This document shows, one piece after another, positions 1 to 7,100 of a stretch of DNA of 9,895 nt. Made by a program: the position numbers and the translations under genes. The notes under the pieces are model-generated. The model was not told where the DNA came from. It made no database searches and saw nothing but the letters and a program-made list of their open reading frames with translations. The DNA is from an uncultured archaeon. GTDB lineage: Archaea; Halobacteriota; Methanosarcinia; Methanosarcinales; Methanoperedenaceae. The stretch's first letter is position 1, and every line of letters starts with the position of its first letter. The stretch covers positions 1 through 9,895 of the forward strand of contig CABMIA010000126.1 in the NCBI GenBank assembly GCA_902386085.1. Reading direction: 5' to 3'.

Positions 1-339
1 GGGTTTGTAAGTTATCTCAAGCTTATCGCCGTACTTTTGCTTAAGACCCGGAAGCTTCAGACTTAGCGCATAACAATGACCACAGTTGAATTTTAAGAAT
101 TCGGTCATTTTTACTTTGCCGGGCTCATAGGTGCTGGGCTTGTCTGGAAGTTTCGCATACTTCCCTTCAGCCGGGAGTTTCCCGACTGATGATGAGAGAT
201 TTCCCTGCTGCTTCCCAGGTGCAGCATTAAAAGTGAGATAAATAACGAGCGCCGCAATAACAAGGGCAGCAACTCCCGCATATATTAACGTAGGTTTCGA
301 TTTTTTGGGTGGGGGCTGTTTAGGTCTTTTCTTTGCCAT
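1..339 (-). CDS. Membrane-anchored DsbA/thioredoxin-fold protein (partial, N-terminal 113 codons)
   Basis: The frame is open from ATG 339-337 to the left edge, so the C-terminal part is missing. The product starts with a Lys/Pro-rich cytoplasmic tail (residues 1-16), then one hydrophobic helix (about 17-38), a polar linker, and from about residue 73 a thioredoxin-like fold. The active-site motif CGHC lies at 86-89 within FLKFNCGHCYALS, which resembles the DsbA context (F-x-CPHC-x-x-L). The following L..L.QKYGDKLEITY fits the first helix and second strand of DsbA-like proteins. Inferred role: a thiol oxidoreductase anchored with its catalytic domain outside the cell, forming or shuffling disulfides in exported proteins. 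No Shine-Dalgarno is visible; a TATA-like TATAAT near 366-371 would place transcription start almost at the ATG. A reductive thioredoxin-like role cannot be excluded without the rest of the protein. Confidence 0.82.
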   Translation of the reverse strand, partial: MAKKRPKQPPPKKSKPTLIYAGVAALVIAALVIYLTFNAAPGKQQGNLSSSVGKLPAEGKYAKLPDKPSTYEPGKVKMTEFLKFNCGHCYALSLKLPGLKQKYGDKLEITYKP

Positions 340-363
340 TTGTGCAGACTATTGGGTTTATTT

Positions 364-372
364 GGTATAATC
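364..372 (-). promoter_or_regulatory. TATA-like promoter element for the DsbA-like gene
   Basis: Read on the minus strand the sequence is GATTATACC, centred about 29 nt upstream of ATG 339. That spacing is what an archaeal TATA box gives for a leaderless or near-leaderless transcript. It shares the roughly 100-bp divergent spacer with the promoter of the rightward gene. Confidence 0.4.
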
Positions 373-401
373 GTTGCGGTCTTATTTTTCCTTCAAAAAG
401 A

Positions 402-411
402 TTTTATAGTA
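402..411 (+). promoter_or_regulatory. TATA-like promoter element for the exported S-layer-like gene
   Basis: TTTTATAGTA is centred near 406. A start site about 26 nt downstream falls near 432, just before ATG 437. No ribosome binding site precedes any of the three possible starts (425, 437, 446), so a leaderless or very short leader fits best. The whole 395-450 stretch is strongly AT-rich, so the exact box is uncertain. Confidence 0.4.
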
Positions 412-436
412 TTTATGTCTTATAATGATAATTATA

Positions 437-1594
437 ATGAAAATTATGATCCCATCATCAAAGTGTGTCTTTAAATTGCATCCCCTGATTCTCATTACAA
501 CAGTGGTTATTATCTGTTTTTTTAACGGCATTTTGATCGTACATGGCGAGATTGGTGATACCTTAATAAATGGTGAGATCAAGGAAATATCGTCGGGGAG
601 TTCCCTGGATTTAAGAGAGGGATACAGGCTGACAATAGCGATCGAGAATGGCAGTGCATCGTATCTGCTTTCAAAGGACGGCCTGGTCGTAAAACATGAA
701 AAAGTAAAAACAGGGGGTGATTTTTATTATTTCAAAAAAATCAATTTTGATAATTACAGAATAATAAGTATTCCTTATTTTGCCGCTAAAGGCAATAAAA
801 TCCAATTTCGCTTATACCAATATTCTGAAAAAGAGACTGAGGCAGTTGAGACTTATATTCCAAGGGTTTTGAAGAAGCAGGATATCCCTCCAGGTATATT
901 GAAAAATGATATATTGAAAAAAGCAAAAGGATACAGGGTTCTTCTGGATGATAATATCAGTATCGTAGATTCCGTAAGCATGGAAAACGATACTTATTAT
1001 GTTGTAAGTTACAGTGATCCGCTTCCTTATGCAGGAGGTGTGGAAGTTTTCTCTGCTAACGGCACCAGGATATCGGATGAGTCAGGGATAGAGAAAATAT
1101 TAACTTCTGTTGCATGGAAAGAAGCCACCGAACGATTAAATGCTTCAGAAAAAACCTATTTGAATGATATTCTTAATACTTCAAAAATTATTGATGAAAA
1201 TGCTTCATCTGCTGAATTGGATAACGTTCCTCCGGTTAATTTGATATTTAGTGAATTGAACACGTGGGAAAAATTTTCATTATCTACAGTGTCGGAAATT
1301 TCCGATGCGTTCCCAAGCGTCGAACAAATAAGGAAAAATAGCAATGCAGGTTCTCAGTTCCAGAACAAAGTATCGCAGAAGATATCGGATTTTGAAGTTC
1401 TAAGATCCAGAACTATCCAGATGAATGCGAGACTTAATCCTATAAGTTCTATTTCCGGGGCTAAGGATGGAGAGCAACAAATTGCTATGCTTTCCAAATT
1501 CAAGAATGCCGCAGCCAGGCGAAAATCCGAGCTTAAGGGATTGTGGGGCGAAAGACAGAAAGTCGAGCATTTCTGTAAAATCTTTTGGTGTTAG
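437..1594 (+). CDS. Exported S-layer-like domain protein, sequon-rich
   Basis: The product is 385 residues from ATG 437. In-frame ATGs at 425 and 446 are also possible; 437 best fits the TATA spacing. A hydrophobic segment (about 17-36) ends at HGEIGD and acts as signal peptide or anchor. Residues about 41-131 follow the pattern of the Methanosarcina S-layer repeat domain: LDLREGYRLTI, then a Ser-Lys-Asp-Gly turn, GGDFYYF, and a final RLYQYSE strand. Only one copy is present. The middle (about 145-245) is mixed alpha/beta and unassigned; residues 245-375 are mostly helical. Seven N-x-S/T sequons (NGS, NIS, NDT, NGT, NAS, NTS, NAS) fit a glycosylated surface protein. The last residues, ending in CKIFWC, look unlike the rest. 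Being a surface or envelope protein is inferred; no specific function is recognised. It precedes recQ by 54 bp, but recQ has its own promoter. Confidence 0.72.
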   Translation: MKIMIPSSKCVFKLHPLILITTVVIICFFNGILIVHGEIGDTLINGEIKEISSGSSLDLREGYRLTIAIENGSASYLLSKDGLVVKHEKVKTGGDFYYFKKINFDNYRIISIPYFAAKGNKIQFRLYQYSEKETEAVETYIPRVLKKQDIPPGILKNDILKKAKGYRVLLDDNISIVDSVSMENDTYYVVSYSDPLPYAGGVEVFSANGTRISDESGIEKILTSVAWKEATERLNASEKTYLNDILNTSKIIDENASSAELDNVPPVNLIFSELNTWEKFSLSTVSEISDAFPSVEQIRKNSNAGSQFQNKVSQKISDFEVLRSRTIQMNARLNPISSISGAKDGEQQIAMLSKFKNAAARRKSELKGLWGERQKVEHFCKIFWC

Positions 1595-1607
1595 CGCAAT
1601 TACATTA

Positions 1608-1669
1608 TCCAAAAAGTTATTTTAATGATATTGCCATTTAGTTCATACATGCAGGTATGCGGTACATGT
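1608..1669 (+). repeat. Direct repeat copy A: recQ promoter and first codons
   Basis: This 62-bp stretch is repeated at 3681-3740 with a 2-nt deletion (TTGCCATTTAG versus TTGCTTTAG) and three scattered substitutions. It covers the putative TATA box, the leader and the codons for MQVCGTC. It is the functional copy because it leads into intact recQ. Confidence 0.88.
1609..1627 (+). promoter_or_regulatory. BRE/TATA-like promoter of recQ
   Basis: CCAAAAAG followed by TTATTTTAA looks like an archaeal purine-rich BRE plus TATA box. The box centre (about 1621) is 28 nt before ATG 1649, consistent with a leaderless transcript. No Shine-Dalgarno precedes the start. The same element is preserved in the copy at 3681-3700. 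Confidence 0.5.
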
Positions 1670-3589
1670 GAGGATTATAATAAATGCAGATTTAAGGATG
1701 ATGGCTTTTTTGATTTATGTCCCAGATTCAATTCACTTCAAAAGCCGCTCCAGTCAATTTCCGCCGGATCTAATCAAACATGTCCCGATATCGATTATGG
1801 GCTTCTGCGAAAATATTTTGGTTACCCTGAATTCCGCCATCTCCAGAAAGACATAATCATCGATGTGCTCAAAGGAAAGGATGTACTGGTGCTGATGCCG
1901 ACAGGCGGCGGCAAATCGCTTTGCTATCAGTATCCCTCGCTGCTTTTTAAGGGAACAACGATCGTGGTATCCCCGCTTATCTCGTTGATGAAAGACCAGG
2001 TCGATGGCCTGGTTTCAAACGGGATCGATGCAGCATATATCAATAGTTCCTTGAATAATAATGATATCAATAAAATAAAATCCGGCCTTGAAAAAAACAA
2101 GATCAGGTTACTTTACATTGCGCCTGAAAGATTAACAAACCCTTCATTTCTGACTTATCTCCATAAACTCAAAATAAGCTTGTTTGCAATCGATGAAGCC
2201 CACTGTATCTCAGAATGGGGACATGATTTCAGGCCTGAGTACAGGAAGCTGAGACTTATTAGAGAATCATTCCCGGATATACCTGTAATAGCTCTCACAG
2301 CGACTGCAACTCCCAAAGTCCAGGAAGATATAATAGTCCAGTTAAATCTCAGGGATTGTAAAAAATATATTGACAGCTTTAACAGGAAAAACCTGGCCTA
2401 CAATGTCAGACCCAAGCAGGAAACATTTCAACAGATAGTGCAATTTTTAAGGAACAGGCCGAATGAATCCGGTATCGTATACTGCCTGAGCAAGAAAGAG
2501 GTTGACTCCCTCACAAAAAGACTCCAGCAGGCGGGCTATAACGCGCTTGCGTATCATGCTGACCTATCGCCGAATATACGATCGGCAAACCAGGAAAAGT
2601 TCATAAAAGACGACGTTGATATCCTTGTTGCTACTATTGCTTTTGGTATGGGGATAGACAAACCCAACATACGCTTTGTGATTCATTACGACATGCCGAA
2701 AAACCTTGAAGCCTATTACCAGCAAACAGGACGGGCCGGACGGGACGGCCTGAAGAGCGATTGCGTTCTATTTTATAGTTATGCGGACCGGCAAAAGGTA
2801 GAGTATTTCATAAACCAGATGCTCGATGAAAGAGAACGAAGGATTGCGCTGAATAAATTGCAGGATTTGATAAATTTTTGTGAAACCAGTATATGTCGAA
2901 GGAAAATCCTGCTCGGGTATTTCGGGGAAGATTTCAAAGAAGAAAACTGTCGTGCCTGCGACAATTGTCTTGATCCGAGGGATAAGATAGATGCCAGCCT
3001 GGAGGTCTTTATGATAATGTCCTGCATCGAAGAACTCCATGAAAGGTTCGGGATAAATTATGTTGCAGATGTGCTCGCCGGTTCAAAGAGCCAGAGGCTT
3101 GTGCAGAACGGACATTCATCCTTGAAGTCATTCGGTTCGGGTAAAAATCTTGGAAAAAAATTGTGGATTTCATTTATCAGGGTGCTTCTTCAGCTTGGTT
3201 ATCTTAAACTGGAAGGCGAGAGCTATCCGATATTGAGGTTGGACCAAAAGGGCAGGGCTTTCTTTTCGGATCATTGCATTGGTAAAAAAGAGGCTATCTT
3301 CCTGGCAAAACCGGATGAGATTGAAAATACGGTCAAACCTGAAAATCCCGAATATGATCACGGATTGTTTGAAGCGCTAAGGATATTAAGAAAAAAGCTG
3401 GCCGATGCCGAGAATTTCCCTCCCTATATAGTTTTTAGCGACGTAAGTCTCAAGCAGATGGCCGCGATTTTCCCGCGTAATCTCAACGAATTCAGGAAAA
3501 TAACCGGAGTAGGCAACACGAAACTTGAAAAATATGGCGCTGTGTTCGTAGACGAGATCAACCGGTATTGTGAAAAGAATAAAAGATAA
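1649..3589 (+). CDS. recQ: ATP-dependent DNA helicase RecQ
   Basis: A 646-residue superfamily 2 3'-5' DNA helicase acting in recombination and fork repair. Motif 0 lies at FGYPEFRHLQ (about 57-66); Walker A is PTGGGKS (84-90); the DEAH box is 182-185; SALTAT-like motif III is LTATATP (216-222); motif VI is QTGRAGRDG (359-367). A RecQ zinc site follows with Cys 416, 434, 437 and 440 (CRRKILLGYFGE, then CRACDNC). A winged-helix RQC region covers about 450-545 and an HRDC domain about 571-640, so all classical domains are present. Start 1649 is chosen over the in-frame ATG at 1625 because 1625 lies inside the TATA box and the copied sequence at 3681-3740 preserves ATG 1649. The first 27 residues carry four cysteines (4, 7, 13, 24) not typical of RecQ. 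A short T5 run at 3602-3606 may terminate transcription. Confidence 0.96.
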   Translation: MQVCGTCEDYNKCRFKDDGFFDLCPRFNSLQKPLQSISAGSNQTCPDIDYGLLRKYFGYPEFRHLQKDIIIDVLKGKDVLVLMPTGGGKSLCYQYPSLLFKGTTIVVSPLISLMKDQVDGLVSNGIDAAYINSSLNNNDINKIKSGLEKNKIRLLYIAPERLTNPSFLTYLHKLKISLFAIDEAHCISEWGHDFRPEYRKLRLIRESFPDIPVIALTATATPKVQEDIIVQLNLRDCKKYIDSFNRKNLAYNVRPKQETFQQIVQFLRNRPNESGIVYCLSKKEVDSLTKRLQQAGYNALAYHADLSPNIRSANQEKFIKDDVDILVATIAFGMGIDKPNIRFVIHYDMPKNLEAYYQQTGRAGRDGLKSDCVLFYSYADRQKVEYFINQMLDERERRIALNKLQDLINFCETSICRRKILLGYFGEDFKEENCRACDNCLDPRDKIDASLEVFMIMSCIEELHERFGINYVADVLAGSKSQRLVQNGHSSLKSFGSGKNLGKKLWISFIRVLLQLGYLKLEGESYPILRLDQKGRAFFSDHCIGKKEAIFLAKPDEIENTVKPENPEYDHGLFEALRILRKKLADAENFPPYIVFSDVSLKQMAAIFPRNLNEFRKITGVGNTKLEKYGAVFVDEINRYCEKNKR

Positions 3590-3653
3590 ACTGGGTGATC
3601 GTTTTTCCTATAATGAAATAAAAATTGTAAGGGCGCAGATTAAACGAAAAGGC

Positions 3654-3680
3654 AGCAATTTTACCTGAACCCGGGCAGAA
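3654..3680 (-). repeat. Direct repeat, left copy: remnant of the PAPS-reductase 3' end
   Basis: This 27-bp segment matches 7974-8000 at 26 of 27 positions. There it is the last codons of the PAPS-reductase-like gene plus 7 bp beyond. Here the minus strand still reads Ile-Leu-Pro-Gly-Phe-Arg-stop, aligned with Leu-Leu-Pro-Gly-Phe-Gly-stop of the intact gene, but no gene body is attached. It ends exactly where the copied recQ promoter begins (3681). Confidence 0.85.
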
Positions 3681-3740
3681 TCCAAAAAGTTATTTTAATG
3701 ATATTGCTTTAGTTCATATATGCAGGTATGCGGTACTTGC
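3681..3740 (+). repeat. Direct repeat copy B: duplicated recQ promoter and first seven codons
   Basis: Near-identical to 1608-1669. It keeps the CCAAAAAG/TTATTTTAA promoter core and the ATG, with 26 nt between TATA centre and ATG. Similarity stops after the codons for MQVCGTC. The two copies flank recQ as direct repeats about 2.07 kb apart. Confidence 0.88.
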
Positions 3741-3779
3741 GCCCTTAAAAACAGGTGGGATATTGAAAAAACGACATAA
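3720..3779 (+). pseudogene. Truncated recQ 5' end / 19-codon leaderless mini-ORF
   Basis: ATG 3720 opens the same frame as recQ in the duplicated segment and reads MQVCGTC, then diverges to ALKNRWDIEKTT and stops at TAA 3777-3779. The recQ helicase body is absent. The promoter in front looks intact, so a short transcript is plausible, possibly ending in the T-rich tract at 3793-3817. The simplest reading is a dead duplication remnant. A functional small Cys-containing peptide or a regulatory leader is possible but unsupported. Confidence 0.5.
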
Positions 3780-3909
3780 AAAGTGGGGGAGGTTTTTAGT
3801 TCTTTTTCTGTTATTTCAGCGAAAAATATCAGGATTCTGCAGATTAAGCTATCGTTGTAGAGCAAGGAAAATTTCTTGGTTTCATGCAAAAATATTATTC
3901 GGCGAACTT

Positions 3910-3939
3910 ATGAGGGATTACACTTTTGAAGTCCCTCAT
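3910..3939 (+). repeat. Inverted repeat 1 upstream of the oxidase
   Basis: Perfect 8-bp arms ATGAGGGA and TCCCTCAT are separated by 14 nt. It could be a dyad operator or an RNA hairpin. It is not followed by a clean T-run, so a terminator reading is weak. Confidence 0.55.
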
Positions 3940-3970
3940 TATAATTATAAAGGCAACCTTTATATTATGA
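3939..3970 (+). repeat. Inverted repeat 2: long imperfect palindrome
   Basis: Perfect 8-bp arms TATAAAGG and CCTTTATA flank a CAA loop (3946-3964). With one bulged T at 3945 and one G-T pair the stem extends to 14 pairs. It abuts inverted repeat 1. Its AT-rich outer part may double as a TATA region. Confidence 0.55.
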
Positions 3971-3975
3971 TAAAT

Positions 3976-3989
3976 CTAATTTGGATTAG
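3976..3989 (+). repeat. Inverted repeat 3 upstream of the oxidase
   Basis: CTAAT-TTGG-ATTAG, a 5-bp stem with a 4-nt loop, lies immediately after inverted repeat 2. It would be unremarkable alone and is listed because it is the third dyad in 80 bp. Confidence 0.3.
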
Positions 3990-4116
3990 GTGTAAAGTAG
4001 GGGTTATATGGAATTAATTGTTGATACTATTATTTTTCTTAAAGTTTGCATGGATAGAAAAGACGGTATTGATTTTTATTTCCAAATATTCTCTTAGCTT
4101 TGTGCTTAAAAATAGG

Positions 4117-4123
4117 AAAGGAG
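4117..4123 (+). promoter_or_regulatory. Shine-Dalgarno site of the oxidase gene
   Basis: AAAGGAG, within AGGAAAGGAG, ends 8 nt before ATG 4132 and decides that start. The frame is open for 38 codons further upstream, but no start there has a ribosome binding site. It is the only strong Shine-Dalgarno seen in the window. Confidence 0.8.
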
Positions 4124-4131
4124 TTAAAATA

Positions 4132-7100
4132 ATGTTAAAGTATGAACCAGCAAAAGCTAGACGTAAATCAAGAATAATCCATGTTAGCAATGGATTTATT
4201 GGAATAGTGCTAACTGCCGGAATATTGTTTTCAGTATTGTTGGTGAACAGCAGTGTTGTAGGTGTTGCCAGTACGGGAAGCGATGCAGCATCGATAGGCG
4301 CAGCTACTTCCACAACAATGCAAGACCAGACTTTGAATACAAATGCTTTAGATGCTCATACCAAACACAGGACAACGTCTGCTGAAAGGAAAGCAGCAGC
4401 CATTAGAGCTCATAAAAATCCAGCATCAGGCGCATTAGTCACTGCGCCAAATCCCGGGGGAATACCTGATTATTTCGGAACCACCCCGAATTATGCCAAC
4501 AGCCCTGCCCCGACCGCAGATCCAGTTACAGGAACGACCTCCGGCGGGATAAGGAAATTCGTTGATTCACTGCCCGGGGTTGGACCTGATCCTGTCCCGG
4601 GCGCGATACTTTTCGGCAAAAACAACCTCGGACAATACATACCTCTTGCACAGGCGGATAATACTACTTATCCCGGCTCTGATTACTATGAGATCGGGCT
4701 GGTTCAATACACCGAGAAGATGCATTCCGACCTGAAACCGACATTACTAAGAGGCTATGTGCAGTTGTCAACAGCGAAAGTACCGGGTAAACACGTTGCT
4801 TTGATTAACCCGGATGGCACCCCTGTTCTGAATGCCGCCGGAGGACAGGTCTATGCTGTGGATAATCCTCATTATCTTGGGCCTCTGATCTATTCGCACA
4901 CAGACAGACCTGTGCGCGTCAAGTTCACAAACTTCCTGCCAACCGGAGCAGGAGGCGACCTCTTCCTGCCTGTTGACACCACAATCATGGGAGCAGGTGT
5001 AGGTCCCAAAGTAACAGATCCCAGTATCAATGATAATGGCACATACTGCGGAACGAATCTAACTTCACCCAATACTCCTGCAAACTGTTATGCCCAGAAC
5101 AGGGTCACAATCCATCTGCACGGCGGCAACACACCGTGGATCAGCGATGGGTCGCAGGACATGTGGACTACCCCTGCCGGGGAAAAAACACAATATCCCA
5201 AGGGCGTAAGCACGAAGAATGTTCCTGATATGGACAATGGAATTGAGCCTGCGGGAACGATGACATTCTACTATACCAACCAGCAGAGCGCGAGACTGAT
5301 GTTCTACCATGACCACGCCTACGGAATTACACGCCTCAATGTCTATGCCGGCATTGCCGCGCCATATATAGTTGACGACAACGTGGAAGCCGGGCTGGAA
5401 AGTAATGGCATCATACCAGCTGTAAGAGATGAAGCTCCCCTGGTCATACAGGACAAAACATACCTGCCCGACGCTTCGACACTGGCAGCCGAGGACCCGA
5501 CATGGCCTTTTGCTCTGAACACAAGCAGGTCAGACCTCTGGTTCCCCCATGTTTATATGCCGAACCAGAATTTCCCGGCAGATGCAACTAATGCAGCATT
5601 GGATGTAAACCCAATGGGCAGATGGGACTACGGGCCATGGATGTTTCCATCTGTACCTGCTGTTGTAAATTACACCAGTTTTCCAAATCCACGTTTTGCC
5701 ACAAACCCATGCGGCAACCCGCCTGTTGCGCCGTGTGAGTACCAATTCAATCATGGTACGCCACTACCCTCGGTTGTTCCGGAAGCTTTCGTGGACACAA
5801 CCGTAATTAATGGCAACGCGTATCCATATCTCAACGTGGGACGAAACGCTTATGAGTTCGAGGTACTGGATGCCGCAAATGACCGCGGCTACAACCTGCA
5901 ACTGTATTACGCATCTACCGCCGGTCCTTTCGTGAAATTCACAGGTGGTGGCGGCAGCGGCGCGTCTGCTGCATTAACAGTGGATGCAACGGGCAGCATT
6001 ACCGGCTATACGATTACGAGCGGAGGCGCTGGTTATACTTCTGCTCCGGATGTAGCAGTCTTTGACGCCCGGGGGCATATTCCAGCAGGTTCAGGCGCTG
6101 TTATTACAGCAGGCGTTGACCTCAATGCCAGCAATGTTACGTACGGTACAGTTGTCAACATGATGATAGTGAACGGGGGCAGCAGTTATTCCGTTCCGAC
6201 CCTGTGCATAGGAAATGCGGTTTCGAATCCGGGCCTCTGTACGGAAGTCAGAATGGTACCTGCGGTTCCGGGAGCGGCAGCATTCCCTGCTGACAATACA
6301 AATCCCAACGGCGACTGGACTGCTACGACAGGTAATGCCGCAAATCCATATGCCATACTGGATGGCAGGATTGGAGGCGTGCCTGACCCTGCAGCAATCC
6401 CCCCAACGAACATGATCCAGATCAAATCTGAAGGCGGTATCCTGCCTGCGCCTGTGGTCATACCCAACAGACCTGTCGGCTTTGATTACAACAACTCCGT
6501 ACCTGGAGTACTGAATGTCAGGGAGAAAGCACTCTTCATGGATCCGGCAGAGCGTGCCGAGGTTATCGTGGACTTCTCCAGGATTCCGGACGGCTCAACG
6601 TTGATCCTCTACAGTGATGCACCTATACCCATCACCGGGGCCGACCCGCGCTATGACTACTTCACGGACGGTCCTGACAATACCTTAATCGGAGGCGCAC
6701 CTTCAACGATACCAGGCTATGGACCTAACATCAGGACATTAATGCAATTCAGGGTTAATGCAGCTGTTGGCGGTGGTCTTGCTTCATTCAGCATGACCAA
6801 TCTGACGAATGCACAACCCCAGGCCTATGCACAGTCCCAGGACAAGCCCATCGTGCCGGAGTCGGCTTACAATGCAGCATTCCATACGGGTAATGGCAAT
6901 ACTTATGTAGGATTCCCTGATACCAGCATTACCATCAATGGCACCATGCTGGGCATGAAGCCGAAGTCGATAAACGATGCTTTTGATCCTATGTATGGCG
7001 GTCTCTACACCACGCTTGGTGTGGCGTTACCTGCTACCCCATGTACGTATTCTACGAGCCCGAATGTCTCAGATGCCTGTCCGATTCCCTACAACCACTG

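Larger units (their letters stand above)
3741..4131 (+). other. Long upstream region of the multicopper oxidase gene
   Basis: No convincing gene lies in these 391 bp. The stretch holds the end of the recQ remnant, a T-rich tract at 3793-3817 that could terminate a transcript from the copied recQ promoter, three inverted repeats between 3910 and 3989, and TATA-like stretches such as TTATATGG near 4004-4011. If transcription began downstream of that last element, the oxidase mRNA would have a leader of about 100 nt, unlike the leaderless neighbours. Confidence 0.5.

Noticed and set aside
1625..1648. Longer RecQ start at ATG 1625
   Set aside because: This ATG overlaps the TATA-like box, and the duplicated copy at 3681-3740 has a 2-nt deletion that breaks this frame while preserving ATG 1649 as its start.
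3910..3970. The paired hairpins as a CRISPR or terminator
   Set aside because: No repeated units at regular spacing, so not CRISPR; no T-run follows on either strand in the right place for a terminator, so an operator or leader structure is preferred.
3763..4017. Open frame starting with TTG (MKKRHKKWGRFLVLFLLF...), signal-peptide-like at first
   Set aside because: The hydrophobic run is just the T-rich tract; the rest is erratic, crosses all three inverted repeats and has no recognisable domain. GGTGGG upstream is a weak ribosome site at best.
4018..4131. 38-codon upstream extension of the oxidase frame
   Set aside because: No start with a ribosome binding site; a strong Shine-Dalgarno sits 8 nt before ATG 4132, which is followed by a normal basic-plus-hydrophobic export signal.
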